Shown here: positions 9,907-18,884 of the stretch, piece after piece
Layout of the letters: each line of letters starts with the position of its first letter
How positions within the stretch are numbered: position 1 is the first letter of the stretch
Source: Streptomyces sp. KL109B
GTDB taxonomy: Bacteria; Actinomycetota; Actinomycetes; Streptomycetales; Streptomycetaceae
Assembly: GCF_030766935.1 (NCBI RefSeq)
Contig: NZ_JASERL010000001.1
Coordinates: forward strand, 620,001-684,000
Length of the DNA stretch: 64,000 nucleotides
Direction: 5' to 3'
Translations under genes and position numbers: made by a program
Notes under the pieces: model-generated
What the model was told of the DNA's origin: nothing
The model's input: the letters and a program-made list of their open reading frames with translations, nothing else
Database searches by the model: none

Positions 9907-10937
9907 GCGGACGCCAGTGGAACGAGGAGACGCAGCGCTGGGAGGAGGCGGGCACGCAGACGGGCGCGGTGTCGTCCCCGCCCCCACCCCGCCCGGACTT
10001 CGCCCCACCGCCGGGCACTGGCCCCGGCCCCGGCCCCGGCCCCGGCCCCGGCTCCGGCCCCGGCCCCGGCCCCGGCTCCGGCCCCGGCTCCGGCCCCGGC
10101 CCTGGCCCCGGCCCCGGCCCTGGCCCTGGCCCCGGCCCCGGCCCCGGCTCCGGCCCCGGCTCCGGCCCCAGCCCCAGCCCCGGCTCCGGCCCCGGCACCA
10201 GCCCCGGCCCCGGCCCCGGCGCACAGGACGGGACCCCGCCCCAGTCCTGGCCGGGACCGCCGCAGGACCCGCCCCCGCCGTCGCCCGGCCGCGGCCCCGG
10301 GCGGCGCTTCGTGGTCGTGGTGCTCGCCGCGGCCGTGTTCGGGGCCGCCGTCGCGACCGGGGCGGTGCTGATCAGCCGGGGGGACGACCCGGGGCCGGCC
10401 CCGAAGCCGGGGCCGACGACCGCGTCGCCCACCCACACCTCGGCATCCCCCACGGTCACCCCCACGCCGACCGGAGGGCTTCCCGCCGACTACCGGGAGG
10501 TGCGCGACGCGGCGGGCTTCACGCTCGCGGTGCCCAAGGGCTGGGACCGCACCGAGGGCAAGAACGGCGTGTTCTACACGTCCCCGGACGAGGGCTCGCT
10601 CATCCAGATCTTCACCATCGAGGAACCCGACACCACACCGCTCGAATCGCTCACCGCCGCGTCGAAGAACCTGTCGGGCAACCCCGGGTACGAGGAGGTC
10701 TCACTGGAGGAGACATCCGCCCCCGAGGGCGCCTCGGACGCGGTCACCGACGACGCGGCCGAGCTCGTCTACGGCTACGACAGCGAGAAGCTCGGCGCCC
10801 GCCGCAAGGTGGTCGACTTCGCGTTCACCGCGCAGGACGGACAGCAGTACGCGGTGCTGGTCGCGGGCCCCGACGCCGACTGGCCGGAGCAGGAGGACCG
10901 CCTGGCCACCGCGCTTTCGCGGTTCGCACAGGACTGA
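9903..10937 (+). CDS. Gly-Pro-repeat single-pass membrane protein, third gene of the operon
   Basis: 344 residues from a GTG at 9903 overlapping the previous stop by 4 bases (GTGA). It opens with WNEETQRWEEAG, then about 70 residues of nearly pure Gly-Pro/Gly-Ser repeats. Next come a membrane helix (FVVVVLAAAVFGAAVATGAV) and a Pro/Thr-rich spacer. The extracellular domain starts REVRDAAGFTLAVPKGW, like the outer domains of some actinobacterial Ser/Thr kinases and related secreted proteins. Co-translation with the two upstream genes suggests one envelope complex. Function unknown. Confidence 0.7.
   Translation: MSGRQWNEETQRWEEAGTQTGAVSSPPPPRPDFAPPPGTGPGPGPGPGPGSGPGPGPGSGPGSGPGPGPGPGPGPGPGPGPGSGPGSGPSPSPGSGPGTSPGPGPGAQDGTPPQSWPGPPQDPPPPSPGRGPGRRFVVVVLAAAVFGAAVATGAVLISRGDDPGPAPKPGPTTASPTHTSASPTVTPTPTGGLPADYREVRDAAGFTLAVPKGWDRTEGKNGVFYTSPDEGSLIQIFTIEEPDTTPLESLTAASKNLSGNPGYEEVSLEETSAPEGASDAVTDDAAELVYGYDSEKLGARRKVVDFAFTAQDGQQYAVLVAGPDADWPEQEDRLATALSRFAQD
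10021..10220 (+). repeat. GGCCCC-type hexanucleotide repeat encoding Gly-Pro
   Basis: About 33 tandem six-base units, mostly GGCCCC with some GGCTCC variants, in frame inside the third operon gene. The opposite strand is (GGGGCC)n and would favour G-quadruplexes. Copy number is probably unstable. Confidence 0.9.
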
Positions 10938-11098
10938 GCGGACCGGCGTGTAGTGACACAGCGCACTTTTGGCGCCGTACGGGCATGCTTCCCGAGCACC
11001 AGGGCAGGGGCATGCGATGTCACCGTAGAGATCGCCGAAGGGGCGTCTGCGGTGACCGGGGGACATACCCGGAACGGAAGGCGAAGCAGGACGTGTCA

Positions 11099-12595
11099 GT
11101 GCAAAACACCATCCATGTCGGCGGAGAGTGGCGCCAGGCCGCATCAGGGGCCTCACGCGAGATCCTCGACCCTGCGGATGCCAAGCCGTTCGCCGTGATC
11201 GCAGAGGGCGCCGCCGAGGACGCGGACGCGGCGATCGCCGCCGCCCGCCGCGCCTTCGACGAGGGCCCGTGGCCGAGCACCCCGGTCGCCGAGCGCGCCG
11301 CGTTGCTGCGCCGCGTCGCCGACCTCCTCGTACGCGACCGGGAGAAGATCGGCCTCCTGGAGAGCCGGGACGCGGGCAAGACCGTCGAGGAGGGCCGCGT
11401 CGACGTCGACTGCGTCGCGGACGCCTTCCGTTACTTCGCGGACCTCGTCATCGGCGAGGGCGCGGGCCGCGTCGTCGACGCCGGTTCCGACGACATCCAC
11501 AGCGTCGTCGTGCACGAGCCGGTCGGCGTCTGCTCGATGATCACGCCGTGGAACTACCCGCTCCTGCAGGCGAGTTGGAAGATCGCCCCGGCGCTCGCCG
11601 CGGGCAACACCTTCGTCATCAAGCCGAGCGAGATCACGCCGCTGACGACCGTCGCGCTCGTCGAGCTGCTGATCGAGGCGGGCCTCCCGGAGGGCGTCGC
11701 CAACATCGTCACGGGCCCCGGCGCCTCGGTGGGCGCGCGCTTCGCCGACCACCCCGACGTCGACCTCGTCTCCTTCACCGGCGGCCTGGTCAGCGGCACC
11801 AAGGTGGCGCAGGCCGCGGCCGTCTCCGTGAAGAAGGTCGCCCTCGAACTCGGCGGCAAGAACCCGAACGTCGTCTTCGCCGACGCGTGCGAGACGGAGG
11901 AAGGCTTCGACACCGCCGTCGACCAGGCGCTGAACGCCGCGTTCATCCACTCCGGCCAGGTCTGCTCCGCCGGTTCCCGCCTCATCATCGAGGAGTCGGT
12001 GCGCGAGCGCTTCGTCGCCGAACTCACCCGCCGCGCCGAGAAGATCCGCCTCGGCCGCGGCACCGAGGACGGCGTCGAGTGCGGCCCGCTCGTCAGCGAG
12101 CCGCAGCGCGACAAGACCGAGGCGTACGTCGCGTCCGCGCTCGCCGAGGGTGCCGTGCTGCGCTGCGGCGGCAAGCGCCCCGAGCCGTCCGAGGTCCGCC
12201 CGGCCACCGGGTACTTCTACGAGCCGACCGTGCTCGACCAGTGCCACCGCGAGATGCGCGTCGTGCGCGAGGAGACCTTCGGGCCGATCCTCACCGTCGA
12301 GACGTTCCGCACCGAGGACGAGGCCGTGGCCCTCGCCAACGACACCGAGTACGGACTCGCGGGCGGCGTGTGGACCGAGGACGCGGGCCGCGCCCGCCGC
12401 ATGGCGCGCCGGCTGCGGCACGGCACGGTCTGGATCAACGACTTCCACCCCTACCTGCCGCAGGCCGAGTGGGGCGGGTTCGGAAAGAGCGGTGTGGGCC
12501 GCGAGTTGGGTCCTGCGGGGCTCGCCGAGTACCGCGAGAGCAAGCACGTGTACCAGAACCTGGCGCCGAAGCCGGTGCGGTGGTTCGCGGGCTGA
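11099..12595 (+). CDS. betB: Betaine-aldehyde-dehydrogenase-like aldehyde dehydrogenase
   Basis: NAD(P)-dependent aldehyde dehydrogenase, inferred to oxidise betaine aldehyde to glycine betaine because it precedes a choline-oxidase-like gene and a betaine ABC transporter. 498 residues. I chose the GTG at 11099 because AGGA lies 7 bases upstream; the in-frame GTG at 11093 would leave almost no spacing. Motifs: SMITPWNYPLLQ, the cofactor FTGGLVSGTK, the general base Glu250 in ALELGGKNPN and nucleophile Cys289 in HSGQVCSAGSR, with about five extra residues between these two compared with the usual spacing. It heads an operon running to 18613. Confidence 0.88.
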   Translation: MQNTIHVGGEWRQAASGASREILDPADAKPFAVIAEGAAEDADAAIAAARRAFDEGPWPSTPVAERAALLRRVADLLVRDREKIGLLESRDAGKTVEEGRVDVDCVADAFRYFADLVIGEGAGRVVDAGSDDIHSVVVHEPVGVCSMITPWNYPLLQASWKIAPALAAGNTFVIKPSEITPLTTVALVELLIEAGLPEGVANIVTGPGASVGARFADHPDVDLVSFTGGLVSGTKVAQAAAVSVKKVALELGGKNPNVVFADACETEEGFDTAVDQALNAAFIHSGQVCSAGSRLIIEESVRERFVAELTRRAEKIRLGRGTEDGVECGPLVSEPQRDKTEAYVASALAEGAVLRCGGKRPEPSEVRPATGYFYEPTVLDQCHREMRVVREETFGPILTVETFRTEDEAVALANDTEYGLAGGVWTEDAGRARRMARRLRHGTVWINDFHPYLPQAEWGGFGKSGVGRELGPAGLAEYRESKHVYQNLAPKPVRWFAG

Positions 12596-12649
12596 CGTCC
12601 GCGTCCTCCTGGGCCGTGCGCCCGTATACGTAACCCGTGTGAACGTCCC

Positions 12650-12695
12650 GGGGCTCTGCCCCGGACCCCGCGCCTCAATCGCCGGCGGGGCTGGA
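12650..12695 (+). repeat. Dispersed Streptomyces repeat, copy 1
   Basis: Begins GGGGCTCTGCCCCGGACCCC and ends CGCCGGCGGGGCTGGA. It fills most of the betB-betA gap and contains a small GGGGC/GCCCC hairpin. Related copies are at 15380, 15452, 29912, 29964, 34501 (inverted), 46097 and 60722 (inverted). Confidence 0.85.
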
Positions 12696-12712
12696 TTGCT
12701 TGGAGTTGAGTC

Positions 12713-14254
12713 ATGTCCGAAAACACCTACGACTACGTCATCGTTGGTGGTGGCACGGCCGGATCGGTGATCGCGTCACGCCTCACCGAGAACCCGGACG
12801 TCACCGTCGCCGTCATCGAGGGCGGCCCCAGCGACATCGACCGCGACGACGTGCTGACGCTGCGCCGCTGGCTCGGCCTGCTCGGCGGTGACCTCGACTA
12901 CGGCTACACGACCACCGAGCAGCCGCGCGGCAACTCGCACATCCTGCACAGCCGCGCCAAGGTGCTCGGCGGCTGCTCCTCGCACAACACGCTCATCTCG
13001 TTCAAGCCGCTGCCGGGCGACTGGGACGAGTGGGCGGCCGCGGGCGCCGAGGGCTGGGACCACAAGGCGATGGACCCGTACTTCGCCAAGCTGCGCAACA
13101 ACATCGTGCCGGTCGACGCGAAGGACCGGAACGCGATCGCCAGCGACTTCGTCGAGGCCGCGCAGGCGGCGACCGGCGTGCCGCGCGTCGAGGGCTTCAA
13201 CAAGGGCCCGTTCAAGGACGGCGTCGGCTTCTTCGACCTGTCGTACCACCCCGAGAACAACAAGCGTTCGTCGGCGTCGGTGGCGTACCTGCACCCGCAC
13301 ATGGAGGCGGGCGACCGCCCCAACCTGACGCTGCTGCTTGAGACTTGGGCGTACAAGCTGGAGTTCGACGCCACCGACGACGGGCTGACCGCGCGCGGCG
13401 TGCGGGTGCGCGGCAAGGACGGCGTGGAGACGCTCATATCCGCGCGCAACGAGGTCCTCGTGTGCGCCGGCGCCGTCGACACCCCGCGCCTGCTCATGCA
13501 CTCCGGCATCGGCCCGAAGGTCGACCTCGAAGCCCTCGGCATCCCGGTCCTGCACGACCTGCCGGGCGTCGGCGAGAACCTGCTCGACCACCCGGAGTCG
13601 GTCATCGTCTGGGAGACGAACGGGCCGATCCCCGAGAACAGCGCGATGGACAGCGATGCGGGTCTGTTCATCCAGCGGGACCCGGAAGCGGCCGGTCCGG
13701 ACCTGATGTTCCACTTCTACCAAATCCCGTTCACGGACAACCCGGAGCGCCTCGGCTACGTACAGCCGGAGCACGGGGTGTCGATGACGCCGAACATCCC
13801 GAAGCCGAAGAGCCGCGGACGGGTGTACCTGACGAGTGCCGATCCCGAGGTCAAGCCGGCCCTCGACTTCCGTTACTTCACGGACGAGGACGACTACGAC
13901 GGCAACACCCTCGTCGACGGCATCAAGATCGCCCGCGAGATCGCCAAGACCGAGCCGCTGGCCGGCTGGCTCAAGCGCGAGGTGTGCCCCGGCCCGGACG
14001 TCACCGACGACGAGGCGATCAGCGAGTACGCACGTAAGGTCGCGCACACCGTCTACCACCCGGCCGGTACTTGCCGAATGGGTGCGGCGACCGATGAACT
14101 CGCCGTGGTGGACCCCGAGTTGAAGGTGCGCGGGCTGGGCTCCCTCCGTATTGCCGATGCGTCCGTCTTCCCGACGATGCCCGCGGTGAACCCGATGATC
14201 GGGGTGCTCATGGTCGGGGAGAAGTGCGCCGAGCTGCTGGGTGGTGATGCGTGA
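12713..14254 (+). CDS. GMC flavoprotein, choline oxidase-like (choline to betaine aldehyde)
   Basis: 513-residue GMC oxidoreductase. The N-terminus has the FAD motif [10 protein letters not shown]. The segment [13 protein letters not shown] places His91 where Arthrobacter choline oxidase carries the histidine covalently bound to FAD (His99). The catalytic pair is present: His449 in [11 protein letters not shown] and Asn493 in NPMIGV, spaced 44 residues as in choline oxidase (466/510). This supports oxidation of choline with oxygen as acceptor over a membrane-linked BetA dehydrogenase, but acceptor use is inferred. It sits between the aldehyde dehydrogenase and the ABC ATPase, overlapping the latter by one base. 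Confidence 0.87.
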   Translation: MSENTYDYVIVGGGTAGSVIASRLTENPDVTVAVIEGGPSDIDRDDVLTLRRWLGLLGGDLDYGYTTTEQPRGNSHILHSRAKVLGGCSSHNTLISFKPLPGDWDEWAAAGAEGWDHKAMDPYFAKLRNNIVPVDAKDRNAIASDFVEAAQAATGVPRVEGFNKGPFKDGVGFFDLSYHPENNKRSSASVAYLHPHMEAGDRPNLTLLLETWAYKLEFDATDDGLTARGVRVRGKDGVETLISARNEVLVCAGAVDTPRLLMHSGIGPKVDLEALGIPVLHDLPGVGENLLDHPESVIVWETNGPIPENSAMDSDAGLFIQRDPEAAGPDLMFHFYQIPFTDNPERLGYVQPEHGVSMTPNIPKPKSRGRVYLTSADPEVKPALDFRYFTDEDDYDGNTLVDGIKIAREIAKTEPLAGWLKREVCPGPDVTDDEAISEYARKVAHTVYHPAGTCRMGAATDELAVVDPELKVRGLGSLRIADASVFPTMPAVNPMIGVLMVGEKCAELLGGDA

Positions 14255-15681
14255 TGAGCGCGACTGTGTCTGAGGCGGGTACAGGTACGGGTACGGGTAC
14301 GGGTGCAGGTGCGGACAAGCGGGCCGGGGCCGGGGACGGGTCCGGTTCCGAGGCCGTGTTCGCCGTGCGGAATCTGTGGAAGGTCTTCGGGCCGAAGGCC
14401 GAACGGGTCCCGGGGCAGGCCGAGTTGGCCGATCTGAGCGCCGCCGAACTGCGGGCGAAGACCGGCTGCACGGCCGCCGTGCGCGATGTCTCGTTCGACG
14501 TGAAGCGGGGCGAGGTCTTCGTTGTCATGGGCCTGTCGGGTTCCGGCAAGTCGACGCTCGTACGGTGTCTGACCCGGCTCATCGAGCCGACGTCCGGGAC
14601 GCTGGAGATCGACGGCGAGGACGTCCTCGGCATGGACAAGTCGCGGTTGCGGGAGCTGCGCCGCCACCGCGCGGCGATGGTCTTCCAGCACTTCGGGCTG
14701 CTTCCGCACCGCACGGTCCTCGACAACGTCGCGTACGGCCTGGAGATTCAGGGCGTCGGCCGCGCCGAGCGGCGGGCGAAGGCGGCGGAGGTCGTGGCGA
14801 AGGTGGGCCTGGACGGTCTTGAGTCGCGTCGCCCCGGGCAGTTGTCCGGTGGTCAGCAGCAGCGCGTGGGGCTTGCGCGGGCGCTGGCCGTGGACCCCGA
14901 AGTGCTGCTGTTCGACGAGCCGTTCAGCGCGCTCGACCCGCTCATCCGGCGTGACATGCAGGAGGAGGTCGTGCGGCTGCACCGTGAGGAGGGCCGCACG
15001 ATGGTCTTCATTACGCACGACCTGAGCGAGGCGCTGCGGCTCGGTGACCGGATCGCGCTCATGCGCGACGGCCGTGTCGTGCAGCTCGGCACGCCCGAGG
15101 AGATCGTCGGGTCGCCGGCGGACGACTACGTCCGGGAGTTCGTACAGGACGTGCCGCGTGAGCAGGTCCTGTCGGTGCGGCATGCGATGCGGCCCGCCGA
15201 CGAGGACGAGGTCGACCGGGGGCCGTCGATCGCGCCGGAGGCGACTGTTTCGGCGGCGATCGAGGCGGTTGCTTCCAGCGGGTTTGCGGTGCGGGTGGTG
15301 GATGGTGCCGGTGAGTGTGTCGGTGTGGTCGACCACGAGCGGCTCTTGAGTGTCATTGCGGGCACGTCCCCTACGCCGCGGGGCTCCGCCCCGGACCCCG
15401 CGCCTCAATCGCCGGCGGGGCTTGATAAGCCCGGCACCGTGCCTACGCCGCGGGGCTCTGCCCCGGACCCCGCTGCTCAATCGCCGCAGGGGCTTGATAT
15501 GTCCGCCGAACCGGGGCTTGATGTGCCCGCTGAACCGGGGCTTGATGTGCCCGCCGAAGCGGGGCTTGAATTGCCCGCCGAAGCGGGGCTTGAATTGCCC
15601 GCCGAAGCGGGGCTTGAATTGCCCGCCGAAGCGGGGGGCGAGAGGCCCCGGGCGTCGGCCTCGGACGAGGGGGCCGAGTGA
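14254..15681 (+). CDS. Glycine betaine/proline-type ABC transporter ATP-binding protein with repeat-derived tail
   Basis: 475 residues from the ATG at 14254 (GTG at 14251 also possible), overlapping the previous stop. ProV/OpuAA family: an N-terminal extension before Walker [13 protein letters not shown], signature [15 protein letters not shown], Walker [13 protein letters not shown], and [15 protein letters not shown] partial CBS-like region follows ([20 protein letters not shown]), as in osmosensing transporters. From about residue 375 the protein is abnormal: two copies of the dispersed intergenic repeat are translated in frame, then six 24-base repeats encode (D/E)xxAExGL units. ProV proteins usually end near the CBS region, so the last 100 residues look acquired and dispensable. 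Confidence 0.9.
   Translation: MSATVSEAGTGTGTGTGAGADKRAGAGDGSGSEAVFAVRNLWKVFGPKAERVPGQAELADLSAAELRAKTGCTAAVRDVSFDVKRGEVFVVMGLSGSGKSTLVRCLTRLIEPTSGTLEIDGEDVLGMDKSRLRELRRHRAAMVFQHFGLLPHRTVLDNVAYGLEIQGVGRAERRAKAAEVVAKVGLDGLESRRPGQLSGGQQQRVGLARALAVDPEVLLFDEPFSALDPLIRRDMQEEVVRLHREEGRTMVFITHDLSEALRLGDRIALMRDGRVVQLGTPEEIVGSPADDYVREFVQDVPREQVLSVRHAMRPADEDEVDRGPSIAPEATVSAAIEAVASSGFAVRVVDGAGECVGVVDHERLLSVIAGTSPTPRGSAPDPAPQSPAGLDKPGTVPTPRGSAPDPAAQSPQGLDMSAEPGLDVPAEPGLDVPAEAGLELPAEAGLELPAEAGLELPAEAGGERPRASASDEGAE
15380..15494 (+). repeat. Two dispersed-repeat copies inside the ABC ATPase coding region
   Basis: Copies at 15380-15422 and 15452-15494 of the element seen between genes elsewhere (GGGGCTCCGCCCCGGACCCC and GGGGCTCTGCCCCGGACCCC). 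Both are read in the same frame, giving [16 protein letters not shown] and [16 protein letters not shown]. Confidence 0.9.
15496..15639 (+). repeat. Six 24-bp tandem repeats in the ABC ATPase tail
   Basis: Units start at 15496, 15520, 15544, 15568, 15592 and 15616. The core is cccgccgaagcggggctt, degenerate in the first copies and identical in copies 4 and 5. The unit resembles the end of the preceding dispersed repeat (GGGGCTTGA), which suggests local amplification. Confidence 0.9.
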
Positions 15682-17645
15682 TGGCTGCCGCTGTAACGGC
15701 CGGTCCGGGCGAAGGTGCGGGGGGCCGGGTCAGTGCCCTGGTGCGCAATCGCGCGCTGGGCAAGATCGCCATGCTCGTCGTCGCGGCAGCGATCCTCGTG
15801 CCGCTCGCCAACGCCAAGTGGGGCAGCGGCACTTGGCCGCACGCGCTCACCGTCGACCTGACGAAGCCGCTCGGCGAGGTCAGCACGTGGATCGTCGACC
15901 ACCGGGACACCAGCCCCCTCTTCACGTACTTCTTCGGCTACATCAGCGAAGCCGTCGTCGTCTCCGTGCGCGCCGTCTACCTGCTGCTCCTCGCCGCAGG
16001 CTGGGCCGGGGTGACCGCCGCCGCGGGCCTCATCGCGTGGCGGATCGCGGGCTGGCGGCTCGCCGTCGGAACCGCTGTCGCGTTCCTGCTGTGCGGCGGG
16101 CTCGGCATGTGGGTGCCGACGATGCAGACGCTCGCCCTGATGATCGTGGCGGTCGCCGCGTCCGTCGTGATCGGTGCCCTGCTGGGGCTCGCGGGCGGAC
16201 TCAGCGAGCGCGTCTTCAGGGTGCTGCGCCCGGTACTCGACACCATGCAGGTGCTCCCCGCCTTCTCGTACCTCCTCCCCATGACGCTGATCTTCGGCAT
16301 CGGCGTCCCGGCCGCCGTCCTCGCGACGGTCGTCTACGCCGCTCCGCCGATGGCCCGCCTCACGGCGCTCGGCCTGCGCGGCGCCGACGGCGGCGTCATG
16401 GAGGCCGTCACCTCGCTCGGCGCCAACGCCCGGCAGCGGCTGCTGAGCGCGCGCCTCCCGCTGGCCCGCAAGGAGCTGCTCCTCGGGGTCAACCAGACGA
16501 TCATGATGGCGTTGTCGATGGCCGTCATCGCCTCCGTCATCGGCGCGGGCGGCCTCGGTGACCGCGTCTACCAGGCGCTCGCCTCCGTCGACGTCGGCGC
16601 GGCGCTCGCCGCCGGTATCCCGATCGTGCTGCTCGCGGTCGTCCTCGACCGCGTCACGGGCGCGGCGGGCGCACGCCTCGGGGGCGGCGGTTCGGTCTCG
16701 GCGTACTCGAAGTGGTGGGACGTACTCGCCGTCGCCGTCGGCGCCGTGGTCGTGTCGGTCGTGGGCCGTGTCGCGGGCCGCCTCGACTGGCCGACGAGCT
16801 GGGTCGCGGACATCGCCGACCCGGTCAACTCCGCCGTCGACTGGATGACGAACCACCTCTACTCCGGCGTCCCGTTCTTCGGCGGCACCAACGTGTGGGC
16901 GGGCAACTTCACGACCTGGATCCTCAACCCGATCCGCGACGGCCTCACCTCCCTCCCCTGGTGGGGCGTGCTGTTCATCGTCGCCGTGCTCGCGTGGCTG
17001 ATCGGCACCTGGCGCACCGCGCTGACCGCCGTCGTCGCGATGGCGGTCATCGGCGGCCTGGGCGTCTGGGAGCAGTCCCTCGACACGCTCTCGCAGGTCA
17101 TCGCGGCCGTGGCGGTCACCCTCGTGCTCGGCGTCGCCATCGGTATCGGCGCGGCCCGCAGCAAGCGCGTCGAACGCGTCCTGCGCCCCGTCCTCGACGT
17201 GTGCCAGACGATGCCGCAGTTCGTGTACCTGATCCCCGTGGTCGCCCTCTTCGGCGTCGGCCGCGCCCCGGCCGCCTGCGCGGCGGTCGTGTACTCGCTG
17301 CCCGCGGTCATCCGCATCACCACGCAGGGCCTGCGCCAGGTCGACCCGGCGGCGATGGAGTCCTCGCGCTCCCTCGGCGCCACGACCCGCCAGCAGCTCC
17401 TCAAGGTCCAACTCCCGCTCGCCCGCCCCTCGTTGCTGCTCGCCGTGAACCAGGGCGTCGTCCTGGTCCTCGCCGTCGTCATCATCGGCGGCCTCGTCGG
17501 CGGCGGCGCGCTCGGCTACGAAGTCGTCGCGGGCCTCGGCCAGGGCGACCTGGCGACCGGCCTCGTCGCGGGCGTCGCGATCGTCTGCCTGGGCCTGATG
17601 CTCGACCGGGTCACGCAGCCCACGGAAAGGAGGACGTCCCGATGA
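15681..17645 (+). CDS. Glycine betaine ABC transporter permease, two permease domains fused
   Basis: 654 residues from the ATG at 15681, overlapping the ATPase stop by one base. It contains two binding-protein-dependent permease domains in tandem. The first has the ATPase-contact segment VTSLGANARQRLLSARLPLA near residue 245, and the second has SLGATTRQQLLKVQLPLA near residue 570. Each domain is followed by a VNQ segment (VNQTIMMALSM, VNQGVVLVLAV). About 13-14 hydrophobic helices are visible. Single-domain ProW/OpuAB proteins are about half this length, so one chain replaces the usual homodimer. The start of the binding-protein gene overlaps its stop by 4 bases. Confidence 0.93.
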   Translation: MAAAVTAGPGEGAGGRVSALVRNRALGKIAMLVVAAAILVPLANAKWGSGTWPHALTVDLTKPLGEVSTWIVDHRDTSPLFTYFFGYISEAVVVSVRAVYLLLLAAGWAGVTAAAGLIAWRIAGWRLAVGTAVAFLLCGGLGMWVPTMQTLALMIVAVAASVVIGALLGLAGGLSERVFRVLRPVLDTMQVLPAFSYLLPMTLIFGIGVPAAVLATVVYAAPPMARLTALGLRGADGGVMEAVTSLGANARQRLLSARLPLARKELLLGVNQTIMMALSMAVIASVIGAGGLGDRVYQALASVDVGAALAAGIPIVLLAVVLDRVTGAAGARLGGGGSVSAYSKWWDVLAVAVGAVVVSVVGRVAGRLDWPTSWVADIADPVNSAVDWMTNHLYSGVPFFGGTNVWAGNFTTWILNPIRDGLTSLPWWGVLFIVAVLAWLIGTWRTALTAVVAMAVIGGLGVWEQSLDTLSQVIAAVAVTLVLGVAIGIGAARSKRVERVLRPVLDVCQTMPQFVYLIPVVALFGVGRAPAACAAVVYSLPAVIRITTQGLRQVDPAAMESSRSLGATTRQQLLKVQLPLARPSLLLAVNQGVVLVLAVVIIGGLVGGGALGYEVVAGLGQGDLATGLVAGVAIVCLGLMLDRVTQPTERRTSR

Positions 17646-18613
17646 GCGCATCCCGTCGTACGTTCATGGGCGCGCTGTTCGGAGCGGGGGCAGGGGTCGC
17701 CCTCTCCGGCTGCGGCGGCGTCGACATGACCAAGCAGACGTCCCCGTACGCGAATGCCGCGGGCGCCAAGACGGTCACGATCTCCGTCCAGTCCTGGGTC
17801 GGCGCCTCCGCCAACTCCTACGTCGCGAAGTACCTCCTGGAGGAGAAGCTCGGCTACCGCGTCGACATCGTCCAGGTCGACGAGGTCCCCGCCTGGGACG
17901 CCCTCAGCCAGGGCCGCGTCGACGCGATCATGGAGGACTGGGGCCACCCCGACCAGGAGCAGCTGTACGTCAAGGAGAAGAAGACGATCGTCTCCGGCGG
18001 CGGCCTCGGCGTCATCGGTCACATCGGCTGGTTCGTCCCGACGTACTACGCCGAGAAGAACCCGGACATCACGGACTGGCGCAACCTCAACAAGTACGCG
18101 AAGGAGTTCGCCACCGCCGAGTCCGGCGGCAAGGGCCAACTCCTCGACGGCTCGCCGTCCTACTTCACGTACGACAAGGCGCTGGTGAAGAACCTCGACC
18201 TGGACTTCCAGGTCGTCTTCGCCGGCTCGGAGGCCGCCCAGCTCACCCAGGTCAAGCAGTTCGCGAAGGTGCGCAAGCCCTTCATGATGTACCTGAACCG
18301 CCCCCACTGGTTCTTCTCGCAGGTCCCCATGACGGAGGTCAAGCTCCCCAAGTACACGGAGGGCTGCGAGGACGACGCGGACGCGGTGCGCTGCGCGTAC
18401 CCGACGCTGGAACTCCAGAAGTACCTCAACGCCGACTTCGCCGGCACCGGCAGCGACGCGGCGAGGTTCCTCCGGAACTTCCGCTGGACCGGCACCCAGC
18501 AGAGCCAGGTCTCCCTCCTCATCGCAGGCAAGGGCCTGACCCCGGACGAGGCGGCGAAGCGCTGGGTCGCGGAGAACCGCAAGGTCTGGCAGCGCTGGAT
18601 GCCGAGTCGCTAG
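17642..18613 (+). CDS. Glycine betaine-type ABC substrate-binding lipoprotein
   Basis: 323 residues, ATG at 17642 with a near-perfect AAGGAGG before it. The signal sequence has a twin arginine (SRRTFMG) and a lipobox LSGC, so the mature protein is probably a lipid-anchored, possibly Tat-exported, binding protein. The OpuAC-type fold shows ISVQSWVGASANSY, the hinge-region EVPAWDALSQGRVDAIMEDW and many aromatic residues (HIGWFVPTYY, RPHWFF) able to cage a quaternary amine. It is the last gene of the choline/betaine operon. A clear terminator was not seen before the convergent DUF397 gene 20 bases away. Confidence 0.92.
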   Translation: MSASRRTFMGALFGAGAGVALSGCGGVDMTKQTSPYANAAGAKTVTISVQSWVGASANSYVAKYLLEEKLGYRVDIVQVDEVPAWDALSQGRVDAIMEDWGHPDQEQLYVKEKKTIVSGGGLGVIGHIGWFVPTYYAEKNPDITDWRNLNKYAKEFATAESGGKGQLLDGSPSYFTYDKALVKNLDLDFQVVFAGSEAAQLTQVKQFAKVRKPFMMYLNRPHWFFSQVPMTEVKLPKYTEGCEDDADAVRCAYPTLELQKYLNADFAGTGSDAARFLRNFRWTGTQQSQVSLLIAGKGLTPDEAAKRWVAENRKVWQRWMPSR

Positions 18614-18632
18614 GCGCTGGGCGGGGTGTGCG

Positions 18633-18884
18633 TTACCTGGCGGCGCGGGTGTGCGCCGCCAGGAACGCGTTCCAGGCGGAAGCGGTGGCGGCGAAGGTGG
18701 GCCCTTCGCCGCCGAGCTTGGAGTCGCGGACGTGGATGCGGGAGGCGCAGGCGGCGACTTCGAGACAGTTGCCGCCTTGGTCGTCGCTGTAACTGGACTT
18801 CCGCCATTCCAGGGCGACTTCGAGGCAGTTGCTGCCCTCGCTGTCGCTGTAACTGGACTTGAACCACGTCAGGTCGGCGTTCAC
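18633..18884 (-). CDS. DUF397 protein with duplicated motif
   Basis: 83 residues. The DUF397 signature appears twice in tandem: WFKSSYSDSEGSNCLEVA at residues 7-24 and WRKSSYSDDQGGNCLEVA at 27-44, followed by the usual VRDSK and FAATASAWNAFLA end. Most family members have one copy. It overlaps the upstream XRE gene by 4 bases. In Streptomyces, DUF397 proteins accompany WhiJ-type regulators and are thought to modulate them. Confidence 0.9.
   Translation of the reverse strand: MNADLTWFKSSYSDSEGSNCLEVALEWRKSSYSDDQGGNCLEVAACASRIHVRDSKLGGEGPTFAATASAWNAFLAAHTRAAR

Noticed and set aside
9606..10436. Antisense frame with a long Gly-Ala repeat opposite the Gly-Pro gene
   Set aside because: Produced by reading the hexanucleotide repeat on the other strand; no start context and no domain outside the repeat.
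9917..11098. 5' extension of the aldehyde dehydrogenase frame by about 390 codons
   Set aside because: The extension lies in another frame of the Gly-Pro gene and is Arg/Pro-rich; homology begins just after the GTG at 11099, which has a ribosome site.
15496..15639. CRISPR array
   Set aside because: The repeats are directly adjacent with no spacers and are in frame inside a gene. The other tandem arrays in the window also lack unique spacers, and there are no cas genes.
15477..17651. 724-codon minus-strand frame opposite the betaine permease
   Set aside because: The plus strand encodes a clear two-domain permease with coupled starts; the antisense product is charged low-complexity sequence.
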